Below are positions 17,621 to 26,775 of a stretch of 58,790 nucleotides of DNA, piece by piece. Every line of letters begins with the position of its first letter. The first letter of the stretch is position 1. The position numbers and the translations under genes are program-made. The notes beneath the pieces are model-generated. The model was not told where the DNA came from, searched no databases, and was given only the letters and a program-made list of their open reading frames with translations. The stretch is from an uncultured bacterium (GTDB lineage: Bacteria; Bacteroidota; Bacteroidia; Bacteroidales; Bacteroidaceae), in the NCBI GenBank assembly GCA_905214625.1, contig CAJMMQ010000019.1, positions 1 to 58,790 of the forward strand, in the 5' to 3' direction.

Positions 17621-18514
17621 ATGAGAAAATTCAAAAAACTTGTGGCCATTGAGCCTATAAAAATGATTCCCGCGGCAAAAGAGCAACTAAGACAATATGC
17701 CGACGAGGTTATCATGTACAGCGAAATGCCACAAAACGACGAAGAAATTGCGGCACGAATAGGCGACGCAGATGCCGTTCTGCTCAGTTTCACCACCACG
17801 CTTACGGGCGACACTATTGCAAAATGCCCCAACGTGAAATATATTGGCATGTGCTGCTCGCTGTATTCGCCAGAAAGCGCAAACGTAGACATACACTATG
17901 CCAACGAGCACGGCATTACCGTAACAGGCATACGCGACTACGGCGACGAGGGAGTTATAGAATACGTGATAAGCGAACTTGCAAGATGCCTGCACGGATT
18001 CGGACAGCCGGCATGGCAGGGAGCACCAAGCGAGATAACCGGACTAAAGGCCGGAGTGATAGGTCTGGGCAAATCGGGCGGAATGATAGCAGATGCAATG
18101 AAGTTCTTCGGAGCAGAAGTGGCTTACTTTGCGCGCAGCCCGAAACCGGCAGCCGAGGCTAAAGGCTACAGCTTCAAGCCGCTCGACGAGCTTGTAGAAT
18201 GGAGCGACGTTATATTCTGCTGCCTAAACCGCAACACCGTGCTGCTGCACGAAAAACAGTTAGAACTTATGGGCAACCATAAAATAATTTTCAACACCGG
18301 CCTGTCGCCGGCTTGGGACGAACCGGCATTCGAGAAATGGCTCGACAAAGACAACATCTGTTTCTGCGACACGACAGGAGCTGCCGGCAGCACACACATG
18401 CAAAACCACCCGCACATGCACTGCATGGGCGTATCGTCTGGCCTTACCATGCAATCGTACGAAAGGCTAAGCAACAAGGTTTTGACAAATATTGAGAACT
18501 ATCTGAAAGATTAA
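17621..18514 (+). CDS. NAD-dependent D-2-hydroxyacid dehydrogenase family protein
   Basis: 297 residues with the two-domain 2-hydroxyacid dehydrogenase layout. There is an N-terminal substrate half with DADAVLLSFTTTLTGDTI, a central Rossmann motif GLKAGVIGLGKSGG (about 142-155), and the hinge VIEYVISELAR. Substrate specificity cannot be read. The usual catalytic C-terminal His is not in the standard motif (GAAGSTHMQNHPHM occupies the region), so activity is not certain. It is last in the plus-strand run and is followed by a good terminator. Confidence 0.82.
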   Translation: MRKFKKLVAIEPIKMIPAAKEQLRQYADEVIMYSEMPQNDEEIAARIGDADAVLLSFTTTLTGDTIAKCPNVKYIGMCCSLYSPESANVDIHYANEHGITVTGIRDYGDEGVIEYVISELARCLHGFGQPAWQGAPSEITGLKAGVIGLGKSGGMIADAMKFFGAEVAYFARSPKPAAEAKGYSFKPLDELVEWSDVIFCCLNRNTVLLHEKQLELMGNHKIIFNTGLSPAWDEPAFEKWLDKDNICFCDTTGAAGSTHMQNHPHMHCMGVSSGLTMQSYERLSNKVLTNIENYLKD

Positions 18515-18588
18515 GAACCTGCTGAACATCATACGTCAGCCATAATCCACAGCCCTTACATGAGGACTTGATTGCTGACTTTAAAGCG

Positions 18589-18630
18589 GGGCATAAGCCA
18601 ACACAATATACAGCTTATGCCCTGTTTTTT
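18589..18630 (+). terminator. Rho-independent terminator after the dehydrogenase
   Basis: GGGCATAAG (18589-18597) pairs with CTTATGCCC (18614-18622), followed by TGTTTTTTG. Confidence 0.8.
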
Positions 18631-18818
18631 GATTCAGTTAAATTAACATTTAATAACAATGAATGCAACGACAAGAAAAATAACACGGATAACAGGAATG
18701 AAGAAACCTGCAATCAAAAAAACGGAGAACAACGACGCCAAATGCCAACGTCATGCACCTCCGGCAAACACAGAATGTAATTATAATAGTTTTTATGTCT
18801 TTAATTTCCAACAGTAAA

Positions 18819-19859
18819 ATGAAAACAATCAGAATCAAACTTTCACCACAGCTGATACAATTAGGTGAAAAGGAACTGCTTATCGAAATTGATGAGAGTA
18901 TTCTCTCTAAAGAAGAGTTGAAGTCAAAGAACGAGAGGTTTCTGTTTCTTTACATGGAAAGAATAATAAAGGAACTTGAAAACAACATGCAGAGCAGCAC
19001 CGCTGACAACTACAAGAGCACGCTGAAAAGTTTCAAACGTTTCAGGAAAGGCAAAAACATCGCTCTCAACAAAATCGACGACAAGATTATGCAGCAATAT
19101 GAACTGTATCTGAAGAACGAAGGTATAAGAATGAACACCGTGTCCTTTTACATGAGGGTTATGCGGGCGGTTTACAACAGGGCTGTCAACGATGGGCTGA
19201 CTATAGAGCGGCAACCATTCAAAAACGTTTACACCGGAATTGACAAAACCGAAAAAAGAGCCGTACCGCTGCAAACAATCAAGGCAATAAAGGAACTCTA
19301 CATGCCTTCAAGACCCATGCACTTCGCAAGAGACATGTTTCTCTTCAGTTTCTACACACGCGGAATGTCGTTCGTAGACATGGCATATCTTAAAAAGACC
19401 GACCTGGACAACGGCATACTGACATACAAAAGAAGAAAGACAAAACAGCAACTCTCAATAAAATGGGAACGGTGCATGCAGGAGATTGTAAACAAATGGC
19501 CTTCATATAACGACTATCTGCTGCCAATAATCACCATCCCGGGAAAGGAGGAAAGAATACAATATAAAAGCTGTCAGAAAAATGTTAACCTGCAACTCGA
19601 CAAAATATCAAAAATGCTGAAAATGCGAAAAGGAATAACCATGTATGTAGCACGACACTCGTGGGCCAGCATTGCCAAAAACATGAATATACCCATAGGC
19701 GTTATCAGCGACAGCATGGGACACACATCCCTGAAAACCACTCAAATATACCTAAACGCTATCGACATGGATGTTATAAATAAGGCAAATATGAAAATTC
19801 TGAAGAAAATAGAAAAAAGAAAGGAGGAGACCAAACGATTTTCACAAACCAACAAATAA
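18819..19859 (+). CDS. Tyrosine site-specific recombinase (Bacteroidales Tsr/integrase type)
   Basis: 346 residues from the ATG at 18819. It has an N-terminal SAM-like core-binding region (about 40-140) and a catalytic domain with Arg181 (FYTRGMSFVDMAYL), a beta-hairpin lysine region (KRRKTKQQLSIKW), ARHSWAS (Arg279, His280), GHTSLKTT (His302) and the nucleophile Tyr311. The first His of the HxxR box is replaced by Tyr, which from memory is usual in this Bacteroidales group. Some relatives (B. fragilis Tsr proteins) invert promoters of surface genes. It is not beside a tRNA or other phage genes, and a candidate invertible promoter lies 3.8 kb away at 23702-23876. A link between them is inferred. 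Confidence 0.93.
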   Translation: MKTIRIKLSPQLIQLGEKELLIEIDESILSKEELKSKNERFLFLYMERIIKELENNMQSSTADNYKSTLKSFKRFRKGKNIALNKIDDKIMQQYELYLKNEGIRMNTVSFYMRVMRAVYNRAVNDGLTIERQPFKNVYTGIDKTEKRAVPLQTIKAIKELYMPSRPMHFARDMFLFSFYTRGMSFVDMAYLKKTDLDNGILTYKRRKTKQQLSIKWERCMQEIVNKWPSYNDYLLPIITIPGKEERIQYKSCQKNVNLQLDKISKMLKMRKGITMYVARHSWASIAKNMNIPIGVISDSMGHTSLKTTQIYLNAIDMDVINKANMKILKKIEKRKEETKRFSQTNK

Positions 19860-20110
19860 CGTCTCCTCCACCTGCAATCGACTAATTGGATATAAATAAC
19901 AGACAGCCTAAGCCTATGTGCTTCACAGCAAATGCAAACTTGTTATACTTAAATTTAAAACTAATACTCAGGCTGTTTAAACTCTGTGATTAACTTTTAT
20001 GTTTAATTCCAACAATTAATAAAATGATTGTTTAATTTCTTTATCAAAAAAAGCCAATAGCGATATGTACATACCTAATACAGAAAAACATCTAATATTA
20101 ATTATGAGAA

Positions 20111-20491
20111 TCAGTATTCCAGCGTTTTATTCACGCTGTCTTCTGGAACTGTAAGCACTTCTTTTGATGAATCTATTTCATTCTCAAGATACCTTGCAGG
20201 ACGCGGTAAAACGGTTACTATCAATGCACGAAGCGAATCGCCGTGGCCTTTTACGTAATTTACCAATACTGAATCGCCCTCAAGCATAACGCCCATGTTA
20301 AAGCGGGCATCGTCGAGCTTAAAGAGAAGCGTCTCGTCAGAGGTGCGTACCTTCATATTGAGTAAGGTGTCACCGTGGTGTTCTATTGTCACCACCTGAC
20401 CGCGCACATTCTTTATTTTCTCCTTACATCCGGTGAAAAATGAAATTGTGCAGAACACCATTACGCAAAATATTACTAAAGATTTCTTCAT
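20111..20491 (-). CDS. Small lipoprotein of unknown function
   Basis: 126 residues with lipobox FFTGC (Cys22). The mature part (VRGQVVTIEHHGDTLLNMKVRTSDETLLFKLDDARFN, GDSVLVNYVKGHGDSLRALIVTVL) has the alternating strand pattern of a small OB-like domain. The sequence is not recognised as a named family. It lies 120 bp downstream of the large surface lipoprotein in the same direction and may be co-transcribed, which would place it under the same candidate invertible promoter. Confidence 0.75.
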   Translation of the reverse strand: MKKSLVIFCVMVFCTISFFTGCKEKIKNVRGQVVTIEHHGDTLLNMKVRTSDETLLFKLDDARFNMGVMLEGDSVLVNYVKGHGDSLRALIVTVLPRPARYLENEIDSSKEVLTVPEDSVNKTLEY

Positions 20492-20611
20492 CTGAAACTT
20501 TTTTTAAGAATGGTGGAGGATGCGTCAAAAGCACATCCTCCGCCGTTGAATATCAAGTGATGTATTTCCTCTAAAGCTTATGAAATATTATTGAGGAAAC
20601 CAAGTCTTCTC

Positions 20612-23600
20612 TTACTTCTTTTTAACCGTAAACGGCAGTTTGATTGTGTTTGTATGACCAAACGCATCTTTTGCCTTGATTACCAATGTTGAAGGTACGT
20701 CGGCAACAGGGTTGGTTGTACCAGACTTAGACGTGAACTCGAAGTCGCCATTCACATACTCTACAGTGTAATAATCAGCATTACCTGTTTCATCACTCAA
20801 AAGTTCAGCAGTAATATCCTTACCTGTAGTAGTAGAAAGGTACAATCCTTCATCCCATTTGCCTCCAAATATAGATGAATCATAGCTATTCTCTGCAACA
20901 ATATAATTTGTCAGCTTATCACCAGCCAGATAAGTGCCACCAGGAGTAGTTTCACTATAATTGATGAAGTTTACATCATATTTCTTATAATTAACCTCCT
21001 TTGTTGTCCAATCATAAGTCTGTACGCCATTATCAAGTGCACAAGCGAAGATTGTATTGCAGGTAAGAGCTTCAACAGGATAATCAGCCACTACAAATTG
21101 TTCATCCTCATCAATAGTAAGGCTAATGCCACGATATAGATAATCAATAGTTGTAGCATGCTCTGTCTTATTGTCAACAAAGTCTTTTCCTACTTGAAGA
21201 ACATAAGAGCTGTTACTGCCTGTTACATTCAAATCAACAGTCTTGTTGTTTTCTTTCTTAGCACTTGCAAAAGTCCATACAAAGTCGTTATCAAGACCTG
21301 TTACTGCGTTTTCAAGAGCTTTATAGCCATATGTTGCTACCGTTGTCCAGTCAGGTTGTGAGACACTATTTGGATCAACATAGCATGTATAAACTCCATT
21401 TACAAGCTGACCAGCCTTGAATATAATTTCTTTAGCTGTTGTAGGCATAACCTTAGTAACGTTGACGGTCAGTACATTTACATCACGGATACCGTCGTTA
21501 GCTTTAATTACAACCGCAAATGTTTCACCATCTACAAAGTACTGTGCCCTATTAAGTGAAACTTTAATATATTTTGCATTACTCCAGTCTGTTGCAGCTT
21601 TGGTGCATTTCTCATCCTGATACATTGTATAAGAAATCTGTGCATTAGCAGTAGACTTCTTGCCGTCTTTATCAAACGCAGACTGAACAAATGTGCCTTT
21701 AAGGGCATTTGTATTTGATCTGAATCCTTCAGGAAGTTTTGCAATTGTATAGTTGTCTGCATCTTTTGTTGCAGCAGTAACATCAACAGAAATAGTCTGT
21801 GGAACAGCTGCGTCACCAACAGCTACATAGAATGCGCGGCCATCCGGGTCTACAAGATTTCCATCATAGTTAACAGCGAACACGCGGAAACCAATAACAT
21901 CACCATTTGCTTTATCTGAAGTTATCTTCAAGGTAAGTTTTTCAGAACCCTTAACTGTGGTTCCAAGTCCATCATAAGTATATGAAGACCAAGCATTCCA
22001 CTCTGACGGCTCAGACTCAATAGCAAAATTCTTGTCGAGAACAACATAATAATATTCTATGTTTTTATCCTCAACCTCAACTATGATATCCTCATTAACC
22101 TCAACCGGAAGAAGAGCCTTATTGTAACGAACATCATTAGCGTCTTTTGCAGTATTCTTATCTGTTGCAGCAGATGAAATCAATACATTATTATCTTTGT
22201 CTTTAGCCCATGTGAGTTCAGAAACTCCAGACTTGTCAATACCAGTCTCAGCAGAATATGCCTTATTTCCATCCCAACGGTTTCTCAAATCAGCAACATC
22301 TTTGTCGTTGGCCTTGAAGTTCAAAACGCTTGAAGGCTCAAACTCTTCATCGCCAAGAGTGAGGTCGAATGTAGAAGCTACATAACGGTCAGACTGTATT
22401 GTATCTGTGTTATTTACGGCAACAGCGAAAAGAACATCTTTCTTATTGTTTGTAACAGCCTTTTCAAATGCTTCCATATCTACACCTTCCTTAAACTCGA
22501 AGTTAACCTTCCAAAGACCAGTGTTGATAGGATCAGAAGAACGTGTAATAAGGTCTGAGTATCTTTCAACGCTAACAACCTTAATGTAGTCGTCCATTCT
22601 TTCGCCCTTAGAGTTGACAATAGCAATCTGGCAGTTCTTGTCATCAACGCTCAATTGTGCGTTAACAGGATTAACACGCAACAGAATACCTGCATCGGTC
22701 TTAATGTCTGTGCCTTTTACATAAGTAATCAGAGGATCAGAAGTTGACCAAGCACACTCATCATCTCCAAACTTAGAATCACCGGCAACATTTCCATGCA
22801 TCATTGTAAGATCTACAGGCTGGCCGTTAACAACAACGGTTCCTGCGCCGTTGAATGTGCCATAAAGCTCTACGCTTGTAACCATTGCAAAGAGGTTGTC
22901 GAAATAAGCCTGATAATTCTCAACAGACTTCTTGTAAGCTTCAAATTCTTCTTTAGTAACAGCTTTGGCTACGTCCTGCTTCAGCTGGTCGAGACCTGAA
23001 GTAAGAGTTTCAAGCTGGCTTACGCGAGTTTCAAGAGATGTAGCTTTTTCAAGGGCACTCTTAGCGTCGGCAAGAGCTTTTTCTACGTCAGCACTGCTTG
23101 CGCCCTGCTGTGCGTTTTCAAGAGCTTCTTTTGCTTTTGCAAGTGCTTCCTCGGCATCAGCCTTTGCCTGCTCTGCGTCAGCTTTTGCCTGTTCTGCTGC
23201 AGCTTTGGCATTTTCAGCCTCAGTCTGTGCAGCGGCGGCATCTCCAGAAGCATTAGCAGCGGCGGCGGCAGCGGCAGCAGCCTTCTCATTTGCCTCGTTA
23301 GCAGCAACCTCTGCGGCAGCAGCCTTTGTTCCGGCATCTGCGGCAGCAGTATTAGCTGCGTCAATCAGGCTTTTCAAATTAGAGATGTCCTGACCGTTAG
23401 CCTGTGCTACGTTGAGAGCCTCCTCTGCTTTCTTCTGAGCTGCAGCAAGCTGCTCGCTCAAAGTTGTCTGGTTAGCATTGATAGTGCTTTCCAGTGCTTC
23501 GATTTTGCTCAACAAATCAGCCTGACTAAGGTTGAGGCCATCAATGTCATCGTCGTAATCCTTGCAGGATACGAACATGCTCATGGAAGCCATTACAAAA

Positions 23601-23638
23601 ACTCCCATAAGCAGAGCGCTAAAGATTTTCTTTTTCAT
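20612..23638 (-). CDS. Large surface lipoprotein with Ala-rich coiled-coil stalk
   Basis: 1008 residues with lipobox MFVSC (Cys25) and CKDYDDDIDGL directly after it, an acidic lipoprotein start common among surface lipoproteins of the group. Residues about 35-235 form a heptad-patterned, Ala/Glu/Lys-rich coiled coil (repeats of AKAAAEQAKADAEQ type). The remainder is beta-rich, with Ig-like modules ending in a C-terminal strand (LVIKAKDAFGHTNTIKLPFTVKKK). Similar N-termini are often labelled PL29-lyase-N-terminal-like; no catalytic domain is recognised. A stalked adhesin or binding protein is inferred. No promoter consensus is seen on its strand close upstream; the only strong promoter there faces the other way inside inverted repeats. 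Confidence 0.88.
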   Translation of the reverse strand: MKKKIFSALLMGVFVMASMSMFVSCKDYDDDIDGLNLSQADLLSKIEALESTINANQTTLSEQLAAAQKKAEEALNVAQANGQDISNLKSLIDAANTAAADAGTKAAAAEVAANEANEKAAAAAAAAANASGDAAAAQTEAENAKAAAEQAKADAEQAKADAEEALAKAKEALENAQQGASSADVEKALADAKSALEKATSLETRVSQLETLTSGLDQLKQDVAKAVTKEEFEAYKKSVENYQAYFDNLFAMVTSVELYGTFNGAGTVVVNGQPVDLTMMHGNVAGDSKFGDDECAWSTSDPLITYVKGTDIKTDAGILLRVNPVNAQLSVDDKNCQIAIVNSKGERMDDYIKVVSVERYSDLITRSSDPINTGLWKVNFEFKEGVDMEAFEKAVTNNKKDVLFAVAVNNTDTIQSDRYVASTFDLTLGDEEFEPSSVLNFKANDKDVADLRNRWDGNKAYSAETGIDKSGVSELTWAKDKDNNVLISSAATDKNTAKDANDVRYNKALLPVEVNEDIIVEVEDKNIEYYYVVLDKNFAIESEPSEWNAWSSYTYDGLGTTVKGSEKLTLKITSDKANGDVIGFRVFAVNYDGNLVDPDGRAFYVAVGDAAVPQTISVDVTAATKDADNYTIAKLPEGFRSNTNALKGTFVQSAFDKDGKKSTANAQISYTMYQDEKCTKAATDWSNAKYIKVSLNRAQYFVDGETFAVVIKANDGIRDVNVLTVNVTKVMPTTAKEIIFKAGQLVNGVYTCYVDPNSVSQPDWTTVATYGYKALENAVTGLDNDFVWTFASAKKENNKTVDLNVTGSNSSYVLQVGKDFVDNKTEHATTIDYLYRGISLTIDEDEQFVVADYPVEALTCNTIFACALDNGVQTYDWTTKEVNYKKYDVNFINYSETTPGGTYLAGDKLTNYIVAENSYDSSIFGGKWDEGLYLSTTTGKDITAELLSDETGNADYYTVEYVNGDFEFTSKSGTTNPVADVPSTLVIKAKDAFGHTNTIKLPFTVKKK

Positions 23639-23701
23639 TTGACCAATTAATAAATTAAAAAAATTACACTATATAAACTTATGTTCATTCCCTAAAATCC
23701 A

Positions 23702-23876
23702 ATCTCTTATCAAGAGATACAAGTGCTTTGAATATTGCATTGCCTTTATTTACAGGCACTGCGCATTAATAGTTAATATTATTTTCTTTTTTTCAAAAAA
23801 CTTTCGATTTCATTTGCATATTAAATGGAATATACGTATATTTGCACCAAAATTCGTCTCTCTCTTGATAAGAGAT
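23702..23876. promoter_or_regulatory. Candidate invertible promoter segment bounded by 16-bp inverted repeats
   Basis: ATCTCTTATCAAGAGA (23702-23717) and its exact reverse complement TCTCTTGATAAGAGAT (23861-23876) bound 143 bp. The only consensus promoter inside (23813-23844) points rightward, away from the lipoprotein gene starting at 23638. Inversion would put its -7 box at 23734-23741 on the minus strand, giving a leader of about 90 nt for the lipoprotein. The arrangement matches the invertible promoters known from Bacteroides surface loci. Inversion itself is not shown by this sequence. Confidence 0.75.
23813..23844 (+). promoter_or_regulatory. Consensus Bacteroidota promoter, currently facing away from the lipoprotein gene
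   Basis: TTTG (23813-23816), 20 nt, TATATTTG (23837-23844): a perfect match in both boxes and spacing. No plus-strand gene follows before the convergent deaminase gene at 24429. Confidence 0.85.
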
Positions 23877-24209
23877 ATACATTTGTAATTTTATCAAGTC
23901 AAAAATCTTTATTTTCTATCTTTCCAATAAATAGTCATTACACCTTATTATATTATAAGGGTCTGAATATACGCAGTTTACCATTAAAAAAATTATTGCC
24001 TGCATTAAGATATACATACCAATATGTATGTAAAAACGCTAAGAGATAGAAATACAGGAATTACAAAAAATACGATTATATGTAAACCAAATCTATACAG
24101 GCAATAATCATCAGGAAATCTCTGAAAAGCTATTGTTTATTGACAAAAATTTCAAAGGATAGTTGCAGATAATAAGAATTTCCGATTTTAGCTTTTCAGA
24201 AGTTTTTAT

Positions 24210-24311
24210 AAACCCAAATCGCATTAGGACTCGGCCTGATTATGTTTTATGATGAAAACATCAATTTACTTGTAATATTAAAACATATACGGCCCAATGC
24301 GGTTTGGGTTT
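24210..24311. other. Long structured stem-loop in a gene-free stretch
   Basis: Left arm 24210-24230 (aaacccaaatcgcatt core) pairs with right arm 24291-24311 (aatgcggtttgggttt) over 18 of 21 positions, plus a G-U pair. An inner 9-bp perfect stem (TATGTTTTA 24241-24249 / TAAAACATA 24279-24287) and a small TGATG/CATCA hairpin follow. The surrounding gene-free region 23877-24428 shows no other feature. It could be a structured RNA made from the OFF-facing promoter, or the 3' end of the deaminase transcript. Confidence 0.6.
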
Positions 24312-24428
24312 AATTGTCTCCAGAAAACTTACAGCCGTTATTGTATCCTTCGTCACAGCTTTGCATGGCAAACATCAATGAGCCGTAAGTTCCGATAATG
24401 AATTGTCAGACACAGTTTTAAGACGCAA

Positions 24429-24896
24429 TCAGTACTCTATTTTGTCGTCTTTCTGCGCCCACATCTCAAAAGCCTTTATAGCCTCGTTGCGCATCATCTC
24501 CTCTGAAGCCAGCTTGCGGCCGTCGCGCGGAAGAGCCAGCTCGTCGTAGATAAACGAGTCGTCGAAGCCAATATTCTTGGCATCGGTCTTGTTGTTGGCA
24601 AAATACACCTTCTTGAGACGTGCCCAATAAATCGCGCCCAGACACATGGGACAAGGCTCGCACGACGTGAAAATCTCGCAGTCGCTGAGGTCGAAAGTAC
24701 CTAATGCCGCAGCGGCGGCTCTTATGGCACTTACCTCTGCATGGGCCGTAGGGTCGTTGTTGGCCGTAACGCGGTTCACGCCCGTAGCCACTATCTCGCC
24801 GTCGCGCGCTATTACGGCTCCAAAGGGACCTCCTCCATTGTTAACATTATCAATTGAAAGCTCTATGGCTTTGCGCATAAGTTCGTCTTTTGTCAT
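24429..24896 (-). CDS. guaD: Guanine deaminase-like nucleoside deaminase
   Basis: 155 residues of the cytidine-deaminase fold. Zinc ligands and the proton shuttle are visible: His52 and Glu54 in PTAHAEVSAIR, Cys82 and Cys85 in EPCPMCLGA. The NDPTAHAEV.AIR pattern and the C-terminal extension (IYDELALPRDGRKL...FEMW) fit the small bacterial GuaD group (guanine to xanthine) better than the tRNA adenosine deaminase TadA. It acts in purine salvage. Single gene. The symbol is by family resemblance. Confidence 0.85.
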   Translation of the reverse strand: MTKDELMRKAIELSIDNVNNGGGPFGAVIARDGEIVATGVNRVTANNDPTAHAEVSAIRAAAAALGTFDLSDCEIFTSCEPCPMCLGAIYWARLKKVYFANNKTDAKNIGFDDSFIYDELALPRDGRKLASEEMMRNEAIKAFEMWAQKDDKIEY

Positions 24897-24984
24897 AACA
24901 AATTCATTAAAAAATATTCAGTAATATCATATATCCGGCATTGCCTCTATGCGTCTGCCTTGTTGAAAAAGGCCATATCCGCAA

Positions 24985-25004
24985 GCCTTTGCCGGCAAAG
25001 GCTA
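24985..25004. promoter_or_regulatory. 20-bp perfect palindrome upstream of the deaminase gene
   Basis: AGCCTTTGCCGGCAAAGGCT reads the same on both strands. It lies 89 bp upstream of the deaminase start. It could be an operator or a short terminator; no T-run follows on either side. Confidence 0.6.
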
Positions 25005-25077
25005 CAGCAAATATACTAATTTATAACGTATTTGAAGCCAACGTGGCAATAAAATTATTATTATTTTAACCCAAATA

Positions 25078-25130
25078 GTCATTAGACCGCACATAGTTTT
25101 ATCTATTTTGTGAATTCATGCTTTCAGCCC
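25078..25130 (+). repeat. Dispersed repeat of the GCACATAG...CTTTCAGCCCG family, copy 2
   Basis: GTCATTAGACCGCACATAG, TTTATCTATTTTGTG, ATTCATGCTTTCAGCCCG. Same family as 12366 (minus) and 48341 (plus). Confidence 0.8.
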
Positions 25131-25180
25131 GAAAAGCTATATCAGGCATGAAAAGAAACGGCAATACACGCGGCACACCG

Positions 25181-25209
25181 ACAAAAAAGCCGGCAACGCA
25201 TTGCCGGCT
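25181..25209 (-). terminator. asnS terminator
   Basis: AGCCGGCAA (25188-25196) and TTGCCGGCT (25201-25209) form a perfect stem. On the minus strand it is followed by TTTTTTGT. It ends 26 bp after the asnS stop. Confidence 0.85.
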
Positions 25210-25234
25210 CCTTAATATCACATATAAAAACTTT

Positions 25235-26638
25235 TTAGAATTCTGCGTTCTTCGGAGTACGCGGGAACGGTATCACGTCGCGTATGTTCTGCATGCCTGT
25301 AACGAAGAGGATAAGACGCTCGAAGCCGAGCCCGAATCCTCCGTGAGGACATGAGCCGTATTTACGTGTGTCGAGATACCACCACATATCCTTCATCGGG
25401 ATGTTGCGCTCGTTGATTTCGCCCATCAGCTTGTCGTAGTTCTCCTCGCGCACGCTTCCGCCGATAATCTCTCCAATCTGCGGGAAGAGCACGTCGGTGC
25501 CCTGAACGGTTTTGCCGTCGCCGTTAATCTTCATGTAGAACGCCTTTATGGCCTTTGGATATCCGGTCATGATGACAGGCTTCTTGAAGTGTTCCTCAAC
25601 GAGGTAGCGCTCGTGCTCGCTGGCAAGGTCCATGCCCCAGCTTACGGGGAACTCAAACTTGTGTCCGTTCTTAACGGCCTCTTCAAGAATCTTTATACCC
25701 TCTGTGTACTCCAGACGTACAAACGAGCCGCTTACAACCGACTTCAGACGCTCTATCAGTGTTTTGTCTATCATCTTGTTAAGGAACTCAAGGTCGTCCT
25801 TGCAGTTGTCCAAAGCCCACTGAACACAATATTTTATGAAGTCTTCCTCCAAGTCCATGAGGTCGTTGAGGTCGATGAAGGCAACCTCTGGCTCTATCAT
25901 CCAGAACTCGGCCAGATGGCGCGGAGTGTTTGAGTTTTCGGCACGGAAAGTAGGTCCGAAGGTGTATATAGCTCCAAGAGCCGTTGCTCCCAGCTCGCCT
26001 TCAAGCTGTCCGCTCACGGTGAGCGATGTCTGCTTGCCGAAGAAGTCGTCGTCGTAGGTTATCTTTCCCTCGTCGTTCTTCTTCAGGTCATACAGGTTCT
26101 TGGTCGTAACCTGGAACATCTGTCCTGCGCCCTCACAGTCGCTTGCGGTAATCAGCGGTGTGTGGAAATAGAAGAATCCGTGGTCATGGAAGTATTTATG
26201 AATGGCGATGGCCATGTTGTGGCGTATGCGCATAACGGCTCCGAAAGTGTTTGTGCGGAGACGCAGATGTGCATACTGGCGCATATACTCAAAGCTCTGT
26301 CCCTTTTTCTGCATTGGATAGTCGCCACCGCAGAGTCCGTAAATCTCAATCTCGCGGCACTGCAGCTCAACGGTCTGTCCGGCACCCTGACTCTCAACCA
26401 GCTCTCCGTTGACATTGATGCATGAACCTGTGGTTATCTGCTTCAGCATGTTCTCGTCAAACTTGGCGGGGTCTACAACCACCTGCACGTTCTTTATTGT
26501 CGAGCCGTCGTTCAGCGCAATAAAGTCGACCGACTTGCTGCTACGGTGGGTACGCACCCATCCTCTTACGTTTACGACAGCGCCGAAATCTGTGCGCTGA
26601 AGCACGTCTACGACTTTTGTTCTCTTGAAATTCTCCAT
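25235..26638 (-). CDS. asnS: Asparaginyl-tRNA synthetase
   Basis: 467 residues from the ATG at 26638; a longer frame to 26725 adds a non-conserved Arg-rich leader. An N-terminal OB-fold anticodon-binding domain ([21 protein letters not shown]) is followed by a class II catalytic core: motif 2 ([21 protein letters not shown]) and motif 3 ([15 protein letters not shown]). It charges tRNA-Asn with asparagine in the cytoplasm. It lies downstream of the pseudouridine synthase gene on the same strand and has a strong terminator. Confidence 0.97.
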   Translation of the reverse strand: MENFKRTKVVDVLQRTDFGAVVNVRGWVRTHRSSKSVDFIALNDGSTIKNVQVVVDPAKFDENMLKQITTGSCINVNGELVESQGAGQTVELQCREIEIYGLCGGDYPMQKKGQSFEYMRQYAHLRLRTNTFGAVMRIRHNMAIAIHKYFHDHGFFYFHTPLITASDCEGAGQMFQVTTKNLYDLKKNDEGKITYDDDFFGKQTSLTVSGQLEGELGATALGAIYTFGPTFRAENSNTPRHLAEFWMIEPEVAFIDLNDLMDLEEDFIKYCVQWALDNCKDDLEFLNKMIDKTLIERLKSVVSGSFVRLEYTEGIKILEEAVKNGHKFEFPVSWGMDLASEHERYLVEEHFKKPVIMTGYPKAIKAFYMKINGDGKTVQGTDVLFPQIGEIIGGSVREENYDKLMGEINERNIPMKDMWWYLDTRKYGSCPHGGFGLGFERLILFVTGMQNIRDVIPFPRTPKNAEF

Positions 26639-26775
26639 TTTGTTATTTGTTTTTTGACAGTAGTCCGGCGCATGCCGCAGTCGTTCACGGCCCGAACGCC
26701 ATGCCCGGCAGCCGGCCTGCGCCAAAATACCCTTCGTCTAAAAAGCTTCAGCCTTTAATTCTGATTGTTGTATTA

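Noticed and set aside
18819..19859. Integrase of a resident prophage or ICE
   Set aside because: No phage, relaxase or conjugation genes nearby, no adjacent tRNA or attachment-site repeat; a promoter-inverting role fits the context better.
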